Shown here: one piece after another, positions 10,651 to 23,345 of the stretch
How the letters are laid out: each line of letters begins with the position of its first letter
Position numbering within the stretch: position 1 is the first letter of the stretch
Assembly: GCA_028023455.1 (NCBI GenBank)
Contig: JAQFVV010000020.1
Coordinates: 3,953,092-4,017,091 of the forward strand
Source of the DNA: Epiperipatus broadwayi
Lineage: Eukaryota; Onychophora; Udeonychophora; Euonychophora; Peripatidae
Length of the DNA stretch: 64,000 nucleotides
Direction of reading: 5' to 3'
Position numbers and translations under genes: made by a program
Notes under the pieces: model-generated
Databases searched by the model: none
What the model was told of the DNA's origin: nothing
What the model saw: the letters and a program-made list of their open reading frames with translations, nothing else

Positions 10651-13600
10651 GGGGAAAGTGAAGGAACCCAGGCAATATAAGAGCTTGATTTGTCTTTAGA
10701 GGGGCTCTCTCTCTTTTTCTTGCTAGTCATCATCGGTTATCCAGAGAAGCCTCATTGCCGGTTTAAATAAGCAATTTGCTTTTTTTTAAAAAAAAAAAAG
10801 AAAAGAAATCGTAAGTTTGTTGTTAATTTTTTTTTTGTTCTGTCTCCTGAATGATAAAACTTAGCCAAATTTTATAACATTCGTACAAAATGACTGTTGA
10901 TTACGTTTATATTAAGCGCACACTCTGTCCTCTTCAAAAATTGACCAACTTCATGATTTGTCTTACATCTAAATATACCCAATTTATCAGAAATCGGCAG
11001 TGATTAAACTTAAACTGCAGAGGGAATTTTGTTCAAGAAAAATTGGAGAAACTCTGAGTTATATGAATCATTATTTCACATTTAAATTTATTAAGTTTTA
11101 AAGACTTAGCTATTTGTACTATCCAAAATTCAGAGAGGAAATTTAATTTTGATTTCGCAAATAAGGTAGAACATATGAAGCATCAAATCGTCGTAAGTGA
11201 AATGAGAAATACATCAATAAGTGGACTTGTACATGTAAAAAATTAAAAGCTAGTTATTTTCAGCTATAAAAGTGTAATTAATGCCCAGAACCCAAAATGG
11301 AGAAAGTCTTATAATCAACGTGAAAATTTTATTACATTTTAGCATAAGGATTGAACTTATATAAAAGTGACTCTTTCAAATAAAGCCCCAGATTAAGGAT
11401 TTGCAACTAAAAGAAACTATCTAAAGTGATATGTGTGCACACAGAACAAACAAAAGAAGACAAAAAAGCTGTAGCAAAAATGGAAACCAGAGATGAAAGG
11501 ACGATCCGGGAGGACTGTTTAAGTATAATTTTACTATTTGTTATTTGTGTCTAACATTTAATCTAAAAAAAAAAAAGATTTTAATCATATATATTCGTTT
11601 AAAGTTAATCTATGTTAAAATTATTATTATTACTTTTTTTGGGGTAGATAAGTTAATATCAAATCATTTTGTATGTGCCTGTATTAAATGCTTTACTTTT
11701 TTTTTATGAAGAGAGTGAAAGATATTGTTAAGTAAAATGTTTTTAAATCGGATCAGGTATTATTATCAAATGTTTAGACTAATTGATATGTTTTATAAAG
11801 GTTGTGTGAATGTTGGGCTAAAACATCATCATTATGTGGTAAAAGTGCAGAGAGATAATTTTGAAAATTTAGCATGCATTTCTTATTACTATTATTATTA
11901 TTATCGTAAAGTTAAAGTTAGATATAAGCTAATTAAAGCTTGGACAAATTGTTGGCTAATATTCAGGTGTACTATTTCATGAAAGGAATGTAGATGTGAA
12001 AGGTTTACTTGTACAAATTGGTGTTAGACCTGTGTATACATGGATGGACAAAGAGTCCTCACCAAGCTAGTGCAGTCGTAGTTTAGCTCGCTCAGTAAGA
12101 TGTTTATTCCGTTTTTTTACAAAGTATTTAAATACAGTGGAAGAGTTTCCCACTTGCTTATTTTGTACATGTAAGATGATTTCTGTATTGATGGTCATAG
12201 GTTAATAGGTATAGAAGTCTCCCCGTATGACTAGCGATAAATCCTAGCATACCTCAACTTTAGTAAAAAGGTATTTTCTTTTATTCGGGCCACTGCCTAC
12301 CCTCATATTAATGTTGACATATTTTACAGGTGTATGAATTACAACTATTGCAGAGTATTACTTTTAAATGTTGGTTACAGGGTTATAACTCAATTTGATG
12401 TCAGGACGAGTGAGGATAGGGTGTGTGCAATTAGTATACTTGAGCATTGCTTTATTGAAACATTTTGAATTGGTCAATGAGAGCCAAGAATAATAACTAA
12501 ATAAATATTAAACTTAATGATTAAATGAAACCTGAGAACATCGTAAGCAGTGCGTATAAAAAATTATCTAGAAAATATATCCACAGCCAGCTGAGAACTT
12601 CGCTGGAATGGTAAGATTACTGAAGTATTATTATTATTATCGTAAGAACATAGATATAGATTGTATGCACATATGATAATGATTAATCTAAGTACCGATT
12701 TGTTAACACTTGAAAAGTAGTTAAAGGTAACTTAATGGCGAAAAGTCCAATCATACATAAAATGTCTCCATTGTAAAGCATAAATGAAAGCATCTTAGGT
12801 TAAAATAATTAATGGAAATTATTAAATTTTATTACTGGGAGAGTTATCCTTAGAAATAAATCAATAATTGAAAGCATTAAACACTGGGGGGGGGGGAATT
12901 TAATGTTCACTATGTCTTAGTTAAAATTAAGAACAAAACATATATGAAGGTAACTATTATCTTTATCTGTCTGTTTTATTAGTATTACTCCATGGCAATT
13001 GTGATTCCCTAGTAATTAAGAATTAATATTTGTATTTTAAAACTTCGTAAAATTGTCGGTTGATTTAGGGATTTTTTTTTTTTTATCCTACGGTTATAGA
13101 ACAGGGAAAAGACACGTGAACCATAGAAATAATCTACATATTATTTTGAGTTATATTTGTTAATAAAATTTGTTATTTTTTTAAAATAAAAATTTGCGTA
13201 AGTCTCAATGTTTTGTGGGTTATTACAATCTGGAAATTTCAAATCCAATCATGCATCAATACATTATTATTTATATTTGGAGCCTCATTTTGGTAATCAT
13301 ATCAGGTAAAATTGATTTAGATGGTTAATTTTCTGAGCTTGTGTAGCACGGCAAGTCTCAAAATTACCCATACTCCTGAAAATAATTCAGTATACTTGAA
13401 GTATAGATTATGAATGGTGGAATGGTTATTGGGTAATAGTGGATGCAGTGGGTGGGCATAAAATCCTTTCCCCATCTGTTGTAGTCAAAAACCTCTCTTG
13501 ATGCGCTTCCTTATGATTTTTCTTTAAGGATGACAGTATTTGTAATATGTTACTTCCTAAATTTAACGTAAGCTTAATTATTCGAGCTTTAGTGTAAGTG

Positions 13601-14384
13601 GGCATTGACTACATTAGAGTCAGCCAAGATCAACTTCGGAGGTGATCATGAGAGGGGTGTTTATCACCAATAATCCATAGCAGCTTGTTCAACTTACCAG
13701 ACCTTATTGTTCTAAAACCCTGAGAAGAGATTATCATAGGAAATAAATGAGCTAGTACGATGGAAAATTTGAGAGTAAAAGAGATAGTAGTGCAATAGAC
13801 CTAGGATGTGAGGATAATGGGTGGATGGATCAGGAGGGTGGAAATGGACCTAAATTTTAATTGTGACTTTAATGGTAATGAATGGAGAGTGTGCTGAGAA
13901 TGTAAATTATAATGGGAGTTGAGCTTAAAGTTTCTTCTCTTTAACAACCATGAGTTTCCAAGGGTTTTAGTATTTTTATTTTTGATGCATTCTCAGTGTT
14001 CCCTTAGTCTATTGATTATTTATTAACCCATTCATTTATTGAAATAAGGTTTAGCCTCAATATTTTCATTAAAGTTGCAATTTGGTGCCCTGGCAAATAT
14101 GATTATGGATGTTCTATCCCATCATCATCGATCCTGAGAGAGGCTTTAGAGCTAATGTTAGCTGGGAGTGGAGGAGCATCCATCCATCTGACCAAAAGGT
14201 TATAAGTGCACACAATGTGGCCACAAGTGTCTAAGAGCTGGAGTAAAAGGTTATAAAATATATATTGTAATGTGATAAAAATGATAATGCTGGAGAAATG
14301 ATCAATCTAATCTGAATAAAATATAGCCCAATCATTGGTCGCCATTTTGAAATGAACTATAATTAAACTCTGTTAACATTTTTC
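10651..14384. other. Long stretch with no gene recognised
   Basis: I saw no convincing exon, RNA gene or element ends over 3.7 kb. It contains small homopolymers (a G-run near 12886, T-runs near 13070) and short TAT/ATT trinucleotide runs near 11885 and 12627. The 85-codon frame at 11725-11982 includes one of these runs and is not supported. Confidence 0.4.
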
Positions 14385-14480
14385 TATGAAATATTTGTAC
14401 CCAAGGACAACTGATTCAATCTTTTTAATCTATTTTCTTTATCTTTATCTATAAATTTGATTAAATAAACTAACATATAT
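14385..14480 (+). repeat. Dispersed repeat copy 1 (about 90 bp)
   Basis: This matches 19830-19915 in the same orientation, with shared TCTATAAATTTGATTAAA and AAATATTTNTANCCAAGNAC patterns. Similarity stops on both sides, so these are not long LTRs of one element. Confidence 0.6.
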
Positions 14481-14765
14481 TTTTTTTTATCTTAGAAAAA
14501 ATGAAGTAAAACATTAAAAACAAATTCAAAAATTAAATATTACAAATAAAAAAAATAAACATAGATCACAATTTGCACATATTCTACTGCCTAATTGGAA
14601 ATATAATATGTTTGTATATATATATAAATATATTGCCTGCAAATGTCCCTTTTGGTTTTTAAATTATATTTATATTTTTACATTTTATAAGTCAACTAAC
14701 ACTTGAATATAGTGCTAACTGACCAAAACTTGTGATTGGGGTTTGATTATCATCAATTATTACAA

Positions 14766-16910
14766 TAGCCCCTCTTTAGATGAAGTCTAAAATGCATGAT
14801 AACCACTTTCACAGTCCTCACTATCAATACAAATTATCTTTTCCCATGATTCCCTTCTTTATTTACTTAGGAGTATTATCATGAGTTATTCTGAATGGTG
14901 CAAACTCTGGATAACTTGTTTAGAGTTCTGGAAAATTTATCTTTTAGGTTACATTCCAATCTATCACCTAACCATTTCTTCAAAGTGAACAAAAAAACTC
15001 TCCCAAAGATACTCAATTCATCTGAACTCAAATGAACCTCATGAATTTGATGCAAATCCTGCTCAGATAAACTGAGCCTTACAGGTTCGTTTAGTATCAA
15101 ACAAAGTAAATGATATTCTTTTTTATCGAAAACCCTACACCATGTCAACCTTACTAGTTATTACATGAGTGCATGATGAGGATTTAAACATCTTAGATTA
15201 GGTGGGTAATTATGTTGAGTTAATACAATAGGTACAAAACTTGAAATACCACCACCAACATCCAGATTACAAGATACCTAACCAACTTTAAGGTTTTCCT
15301 TGATTCCCTATAACAAAAAATATCAACAATACATCTGATTCAATCAAATCCAAACTTACTTTCTAAACATCCAGAAAACTTTTAAGTTGTACTTATAGCT
15401 CCTTTAATTTGTGCGTGATTAACCATCATCTGATTAATCATCAATTATCATAATTTTTGTCCTTTATCCTTATATTATATATCCTTAGGATATTTGTTAG
15501 TACATCCTGAATTTGGTAAAGCTGATTGCAATTTTCTTTTGATAGATCTACTAAATTGGAATTCATCCTTAGTTCTTTTTCTATTAGTCTCTGATTCTGG
15601 ATTTTGACTAGCTTTTCTTTTCCAGTAGACCACTTCATTACGATTTCTATTCCTTTGTAATTCCATTGCATTCTTGTCAATGATCTCTTTTCCTTTACCT
15701 ACTTGATGACCTTGTTGATTCTGAAGGCTCATATCTACAGTGCTTAATAGCTTTACCACCTGTTCAACTGACTTTCTATTGGTGGCTACCAGCATCTGCT
15801 TTATTTGGAAATGCAAGTTATGTTTAATTATTTGAATAATTTAGTCAGGTATTTTTTTGAAGAATTTACAGTAATTTCCCCCAGTACTTGGTTTACATTT
15901 TTCCTGTGTTATTTGATAATGGATGGTCTCCAAGTATTCCTCCAGCCACAATTGCTTAACAGAACTTTTTGATAAATTTTGAAAGGTTTTGGACATATTG
16001 AGCAATGATTCCCACCAGGACTGTGCATCCCCTTGCAAGCGACTGCATGAAATTTCTAATTTACTTTCTTCTGACATAGGGTTAAGAGAAAACTAGGTTT
16101 CCAGACTTTTTAAATGTTCAACAGGAGCTTCATCAGTTTGACCTTGGAATATTCTGATTTTTAAAAACTGATTTACACTAGGATGAGTTTTACTATCTTT
16201 CCCTTTCTCTCCTTTCTTTAATAATTCTAGGTTACCACCTTTCATTCTCAACTCTTACATCTTTATTTTTAACTCCTGTATTTAAGTATGAATTACCATT
16301 ATATTATCATCATTTTTTCATATTTTATCCCATGCATTTCCCTCTTTCTATGTCCTTTTATGCTCTGAACTTCATTTTCAAGACTTTTCTGTTTTTCTTG
16401 AATAATCTCAACAGTTTAATATAAGTTTTGTTATTTTTCCTGGAAATCTTCAACTTTTTATGTAGGTGTTTATGCTTTTGAGTCATATCATGAAATTTCT
16501 GGTTTATACATTAACTGCATACTTTTGAATTCTTCTTTTCTCATGTGTTGTATATGTTCTATATTACAGAGCCCTTTTTCTATACTTTGTTGTACATTTT
16601 GGAATTTTTTATCCATTTTTTGTTCCATATTTTGTATTATCTCCTTTGTATCCTTTATATTTTGGTTAATATTGTGCTGCATAATATTTTGCAGTTTTGT
16701 ATCCATATTTTAATTATGGCACACAGCATTTTCATGTCAAATGTGCTTGTTATTTCACCTGCTACTTGTCCCACAATTTGAACTAGATCTTGACCTTTTA
16801 GTTTTGGTAACATTAACTGTACAGACTCTCATACCACTACTTGTTCTGTTTTAGGATTGTCAGACTTTTCAGATTGACTTTGATTTTTATCCATTATTTC
16901 TGACCGAGCT
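14766..16910 (-). mobile_element. Ty3/gypsy-like LTR retrotransposon remnant, gag only
   Basis: Read on the minus strand, a coiled-coil-rich segment (16488-16706, heptad-like KEIIQNMEQKMDKKFQNV) is followed by a capsid-like segment (15841-16077) with LQGDAQSWWESL, a motif shared with the gag of the second gypsy element at 41817-42146. A basic, Arg/Lys-rich tail follows (15475-15816). Frames are broken by stops and shifts. No protease, reverse transcriptase or integrase was recognised downstream; only an unidentified 89-codon frame (14879-15148). A purine-rich AAAGAGGGGC on the minus strand at about 14768-14777 could be the polypurine tract. I could not pair two LTRs. The pol genes seem to be deleted. 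Confidence 0.65.
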
Positions 16911-18424
16911 CTTGTTAACATTTAATATATCTAAACTGTTACTTTTTCATCTTAGCTCTGTTATTTGTTTATAATAAATTTCTAAAATTTAATTACTACC
17001 TTTTAAATATATTACTTATCATAGATTATCTTTATTTCTATATCTCTGTGTTCTATAATATTAATTTAGATTTTGTATTATTTAACAGTTCATTAAAACA
17101 GTATGCCAGACCTTCCCTTCTGTATGACCATGTCACTATACCACCTTATACCCTGCCTGCACTCTCTATAAGTCTCTTATTTTTTCAAAATCATCTACCT
17201 ATTACATTAATAACCTTTTACCTGTCTCCTTTTTATCGTTATTTTAGCTGCCTAACACATTTATTGTATTGTCTTGGTGTCAATATTTTCTCACTCCAAT
17301 TTGTTTTTCTCATCAGTGTACATAATTTATATACATACTGATGGTATTTATATTAATAAAACTAAATATTTCTAACCGTATTCAAAGTTTATTTACACTC
17401 TACTTTCCTGCATTTACTCACTTAATGTTTTTGTTTACTGCACAAGCTATCTTTTATTTTCTTAAGCAAAATATTATGTGTGTCATTTATTACTGATGTC
17501 ACACATTCAATTTCAAAATTTATCGCCCCAGCTATCCTTTATTTTCGGACCCATACACATTATGCATAATTTATTACTGACTTAATACATTGAATTTTCA
17601 TATTTATTGATCAATATAAACGTTGTGCACTATTTATTACTATAACGAGAACTACCCTAGTCATCATTACTGAGTTCAAACCGTAACTCAGGTAGAAGAT
17701 AAGGCAGAGTGAAATAATTAATTTCACTAATTATTATTATTAAAAAGGGAATTAAAGTGACAGCTATCAATTATATTTCCTCATCCTCTTATTTGGATAA
17801 CCATCTCTACTAGGGTCAGCCAAGCTTAGCCAAAATGAGCATTTTGTAAAGTACAAAAGTTTTAAGCGTCACTTTTCTAGAAAGATGCCATATAAGATTC
17901 TTATTGAAAGACACATCTAACATTCCCTTACAGGTTATCCTATATGGTAGTTCTCTTACTCTACTTCTCAAGGTGAATATCCCATCTTACAATAAATACA
18001 CATATAATTCATTAACTATAGAGTGAGGTGAGTGCCATATTGAACACCAGTTCTTGATCAAATACAACAAAAATTTCATTTCTTAATCTTAATTAGAAAT
18101 ATTAAAAGAAACAAAGAAACAATAATAATTATAATTATAATAAAAATATCACACAAGAAAAAAAATCTAATCTATAATACATTAATGCGTAATAAGAAAA
18201 CATCCCCTCCCTTATAATTCATTATTACGCAAAAAGCATATCCTCTCCCTTCTATTAGTTTTATACTGCATGCACTCCTACTGTAACTTTGTGGCACATA
18301 ATACACACATATGAAATAAAAACACATAAAAAACAATATAAAAATATAATACCCATGCTGATCGGTCATATTACACCAGAGGAAAAAATATCAGCGAGAT
18401 GCATTTCAATTCAAGTTTTCTACA
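16911..18424. other. No gene recognised; may contain element flank
   Basis: AT-rich sequence on the 5' side of the gag remnant. An LTR may lie here but no boundary could be defined. Open frames at 17048-17341, 18172-18369 and 18289-18534 have no recognisable content. Confidence 0.4.
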
Positions 18425-18640
18425 CATTGACAAACAAATACAAAAAAAAATTATATACATCTTTATCTAACTTTATACACATGTATAGATTTGCATGCGT
18501 ATTGTTTAATTTTGCTAAGATATTAATTTTTTAACTAAATTACAAAAAAAAAAGATATACACCTTTATCTAACTCTATATGCATATATACATTCGTATGT
18601 GTATGCTTTAATTTTACTAAGACATTAATTTCTTAAATAA
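18425..18640. repeat. Tandem duplication, about 110-bp unit, two copies
   Basis: Units beginning near 18430 and 18540 share CTTTATCTAACTYTATA and TTTAATTTTRCTAAGAYATT patterns in the same order. Non-coding. Confidence 0.65.
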
Positions 18641-19164
18641 AGATATATATAAGCATACATATATAGCATAATTATATAGCATAATTTGGACAAAATGTTA
18701 ATTTCTAAAATATATTTCAAAAATAAATAAATAATAATAAATTTAAATGTTCTTTCCTTATTAATACAAACTGAGGGAGGGGGTAATCATACATATTTCA
18801 TTTCTGCTGTTTAAATATTTCATAGATTCATCTGCAATACTCATTCATAGAAGACATTACATAATGCTGGCTTCTATGATGACCATTTCCCCCTTGTTCT
18901 CAGCTAAAACAAATTTTTCTTGACATGCACTTACTTACAAAGCTCTATTGATGTGTGCTGTAGTGAATAGGAGAAACAGACAATTTTAATTCAGCTACAT
19001 TTTTGTGAGGCAGGGTTTCAGCATAACGGTACATTTCACATGGTGACAATTTGAAAATTAGTTCTGGTGCACTTGGTAAACTTCTCCATTTTGTTTAGTT
19101 TACTAAACTCTACTGGCTGTATTATCATCTTTTGTATTTGTCTAATAATTCTTTTTTTCTGGCT
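18641..19164. other. No gene recognised
   Basis: AT-rich sequence without supported features. Confidence 0.4.
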
Positions 19165-19335
19165 ATAGTGTAATCACCGACTGCTCATTAACTCTAGTGA
19201 CTGACTTTCTGATTGCTAGCAGCTCTCTGACTGTCATTTTTCTTTCTGACTGCAAACTGCTCTTTCTGACTGATCACATTTCTCTCAGACTGCCCACTTC
19301 TCTCTGACTGCCCCTTCTCTCTCACTGATTACTAT
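19165..19335. repeat. Degenerate CTGACTG minisatellite
   Basis: Irregular repeats of a 20- to 30-base motif containing CTCTCTGACTG or TTTCTGACTG occur at least seven times, with variable spacers. The strand bias to pyrimidines is marked. Confidence 0.6.
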
Positions 19336-19469
19336 ACATACACCAAAAAACAAAAATATTGTAATCTTTTATGTTTGATCTAAATTAACTTATTTTTCTA
19401 ATCACCTTGCAGATGGATGTTTTAATCTTTACAAAGGAAGAATTTCAATAATATATATATATATATATA

Positions 19470-19625
19470 TCAAAAAGACCCAGAAAGAGACCACATGTGA
19501 GATGGATGGATGAAATAAGAAAGTGTGCAGGGGTGATGTGGAGAAGAGAATCTAAAGATCGGAGAAGATGGGTTAAACTTGGAGAGATCTTCATCCTGCA
19601 GTGGATTGATGATGATGATATATTT
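19470..19625 (+). mobile_element. RTE-type LINE 3' end (truncated copy)
   Basis: The translated end reads RPRKRPHVRWMDEIRK, the conserved tail of RTE/BovB-like ORF2 (R-x-R-P-x-x-R-W-x-D-D/E). It is followed by TTCATCCTGCAGTGGATTGA and a GATGAT repeat, a typical RTE terminus. The same tail is seen, inverted, at the 3' end of the element at 43845-46560. This copy is severely 5'-truncated and begins in or next to an AT run. Confidence 0.75.
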
Positions 19626-20339
19626 CAATAATTGTTTTATAAAACACTTTATAAATTAACTTTTAATAACATATCTTGGTATACCTAAAGAAAAAATAAT
19701 TTTAAAAAAATTAAATCAATGAGATGAATTTTTTAATTAACCACCAAAAGAAATTATAAGAATTTTGATATAACATGTCTTTAATTAGACTGATATAATT
19801 AAGTTTATTTAAAAAATTTCAATGAAATATTTCTATCCAAGAACAAGCAATCTGTTTTAGTATATATTTTTTTCTTTGTCTATAAATTTGATTAAACAAA
19901 CTAACATACTGTAACTGTATACATATGCTGTTACATTATTTTTAAATTAAAATAAATAGGAAATATATAATCTTAAGTAAAAATGATTTTTTTAAAAATA
20001 AAAATGGAAAATTAAAATAGTTATTTAACATATATATTATCACACAGATGAAAAACTATTTTTTTTAAAAAAAGTATTTAAAAGTAAAAAATGTAAAAAA
20101 AAGTACAGCTCGGTAGATTAATTAATATAAAAAAAAATGTTGATTAATTTCTATTTAAAAATTATGTTTAAATCTTAGTAAATGGAAATGATTGAAATAT
20201 AATTGTAACTAAAGCAAACTAGCCCTTGGTGCACTTAAATAATTGTAAGGTCAGATAAGAGATATAAAAAAAATTAAAGATTGACCAATGCAAGCACTAG
20301 GTCATGCACGGACCAGAAAGGAAAACATCCTAACCTTAA
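19626..20339. other. AT-rich, contains dispersed repeat copy 2
   Basis: Apart from 19830-19915, the second copy of the 90-bp repeat at 14385-14480, no feature was recognised. Confidence 0.5.
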
Positions 20340-21860
20340 AAAAAAGTGATGCCATGATTGTAGCAGCTTCCAGTCCTATCGGTACTTGCTTCACTGTGTA
20401 GACGTATTGGTAGTGAATATAGTAGAAACACCTTCACTGTTGTAAGTAGTTTCAATGAGGAGCACATTCAGTCATATAGATAGATAGATAGACATTCTCC
20501 AGCTTGCTTGAAAAAGGCTGACTATTTATTGTCAAATTCTCTACCTTACTGGTAGCAATCAGATTCAAAGAGCCTAACCAATGTTATTAGTTTATACACA
20601 TGTTTATACATTGTCCATACTTATTTCTACTCTTTGGCCATGTTTATACATTGGTTGTCCACATGTTTACACATTGGTTGGTGACGTGCTTAATCCGATC
20701 AGATAAGTAAAAAATCTAGACTAGTCCACTTCTGAAGACAAGGTCAGATATAACAGTGAGAGTAACCATTCGAGTTGTATTTGACAATTTACCATTTGCA
20801 AAACTGTCAATCTTTGATAAAAACAAAGTTTAACAATTCTCTGGAGGGAGTTTCTGCCTTTATTAATAAGAGTAACCACTCTCGTTTGATTTTTTAAAAA
20901 AATTATCGATATGCAGCAGTCAATTGTTTTTTAACTAATAACAAAATCTAATGATCACTGGGGGCAGTTTCTACCTTTATTAACAAGAGTAACCACTCTT
21001 GTTTGACTTGAAACAATTTTTATTGGCATGCTATTATGTTAGCGGTCAATTTTTTATATTAAATGACAAAATCTAACAAATTACGGGGGCAAGATTTTGT
21101 TGGTGTTTTTTTTTCCCAGCCGAGAAGAAAAAAAATTTATTTGTCAATTGCATAAAATCTGTTGTGTTTTAAATTATGTTTCACTAATAAATACCCTTGT
21201 ATTTATAATATATTTACAATAACTATATTCCACATGCTATTATTAGTGAAATATAACTCCTAGTTCTGTGTGAACTACGGAAGAAGGGACTGCAATTGCC
21301 CTTCTAGATTTCCTTACCACTTCCAGCTGCATTTTGGTCAGCCTGCCTCATGAGTAGGGCTGATGACATTTCTGTCTCTACTATGATAGATTGCCTCATA
21401 CCAATGATTGATTCTAGCAGCTTCCAGTCCTGAACATGGACTTGTCTTACAGTGTAAACCATTTGGCTTTGATAGCTATTGTCTGAGAATCTGTATATGG
21501 TCTTTCACGTTTGACAATAGTTCTCAGGAGAGTGTATATACTGAGCTCAAGTTTGACTGTGAACATGTGTATGACCATTCAGCTACATGACTGTTGTTGG
21601 AGAGAATGAGGATGCTGTCTTTCTACTTTGTGACAGTAGTTCTCTAATTCTACCTTCAAAAAGACCGACTACTTATTTCCCAATTCCCATCTTTAATGAA
21701 AACATTCGAATTCAGCGAACATCATCATGTATTACCCTATTTTTTGCCATTGGCTTCCGTTATCTATCTGTATATGCTTAGGTTCATGGCGATGAATGCC
21801 CAATCAGATCTAGAGAAGGAATCTGGACTAATCCATTTTTTAAAGATAAGGTGTGATATG
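20340..21860 (+). repeat. Two diverged direct copies of a 400- to 450-bp repeat
   Basis: 20340-20757 and 21400-21860 share ordered matches: TAGCAGCTTCCAGTCCT, then ACTTG...CAGTGTA, then a GGCTGACTA/GACCGACTA segment, then TCTAGACTAGTCCA/TCTGGACTAATCCA and GATAAGGT-type ends. Each copy has its own indels. The tandem block 20750-21100 lies between them. No coding function was recognised. Confidence 0.6.
20750..21100 (+). repeat. Three-copy tandem repeat, about 115-bp unit
   Basis: Units begin near 20758, 20868 and 20987 with AGAGTAACCACTCTYGTTTG-like sequence. Each ends with a GGAGGGAGTTTCT or GGGGGCAGTTTCTACCTTT-like segment. Unit identity is roughly 75-80 percent. Confidence 0.7.
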
Positions 21861-23345
21861 ACATTATTATTAAAGATATTAGATATATATACATATAATG
21901 TTTGTTATTGTTAATAAATAAATAAAAATTATTTAGCCCTCACACACTTGAAATCAATATCTAAGCCAAGTTAAGTTCTTAAAAATTGTTTTATTTATAT
22001 AATATGCATATTATTGCACACACTACATTTTAGTTAATATATATTACATATGATAAATTTCTTTAATGGATATTAGCATACTATGGTAGTGAAAATATTC
22101 ATTTAAATTTAGTTAATAAATAGTGCATATATGTATATGTAATGCGTTTCATGAAATACAAATTATTAAAGTTGTCTTCATTTTTGAATATGTGGCAATT
22201 ATTATTTTGCTAAGTTTTAAGAAATTTAACTTAGTATATCACGTTCTTTTAGTTTACGAAGCATTTATTAGATTTATAATATATTTACTGAGAATTATGT
22301 GTGCGGCCATATATTTGTTTGATTAAATCATGTGACTCTCTTCATATATATTTTGTTGTTAGTTGAAGTCATATATTTATTTATTGAAGAATTGTGTTCA
22401 TAGATTTAAGCCACAAAGGAAATGGGTCTGAGCTAGAGATGCCGCCATTGCCCCCTAAAATATCCTCGAGGTATATAATTAAAATATGTTACATTTATAT
22501 TTACATTCTCAAACATACGTATTATTCTTAAGTATAGTTAACGTAAAGATGAATGATGCGTTGTCAAGCTTAAGGAATTTTAAAGACTTACTTGAGTCAA
22601 TCAGGTTTTGGTACATTTATTTTAAACATTTACACAATTAAGGATTCCAATACTATATTAATTTTTAAAAATTAATTACTAGTAACTGGCCTAATTTCAT
22701 TTTTTATTATTGTATCCTGCACATGTTAGATGTAATCAAAAAAGAATAGAGAATTTCGTGCAGCATTTAATGTGAATGATTATTTGTCGATTATTAATAT
22801 TTCTTGTTAATAAGCGTATTTAATTAAATTTGACTTGGTACTTTTTTAGTTATTAATAATATAACTAATGCTCAGAAATAAAAAAAAAATAATTGTTTTG
22901 ATTTGTATAGCATAACTTTGAAGATGAGTGGGGTGGGGTAGCCCAGACGCCCAACTGATAATTTCATTGTAGTATCAGAACACATGTATACACATACCTA
23001 GTGGATATACGCTTAGTTCAGATGTGGAACATTAATTGCTATCATGAAATGTTTTTTTCTTAAACTATTTAAAATAGATGTTGTATGAATTTATATAATT
23101 TTAATTTATTATTTGGGCGTACTTGAATTCAGACTGAGTGAGCATTAAATATAATCAAAATAAATGCGCTTTGGATGCAATAAATTTTCCCTTTATATTC
23201 TTATCATAACACTGTCTGAATTTGTTTCGTAGCTGATGTCCAGACATCAACTTCATGAGCTGGTTTCTTTTTATCATTATATAATATATTTATATACTGT
23301 ATAAGAATCTATCTATATCACATTTGAAACAATGTTAATGGTGTA
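21861..23345. other. No gene recognised
   Basis: AT-rich sequence without supported exons. A slightly GC-richer patch near 22430-22470 (GCCGCCATTGCCCCC) and one near 22930-22955 did not resolve into any feature. Confidence 0.4.

Noticed and set aside
14385-19915. LTR pair flanking the gag remnant
   Set aside because: Only about 90 bp match and similarity stops on both sides; no TG...CA ends or flanking duplication.
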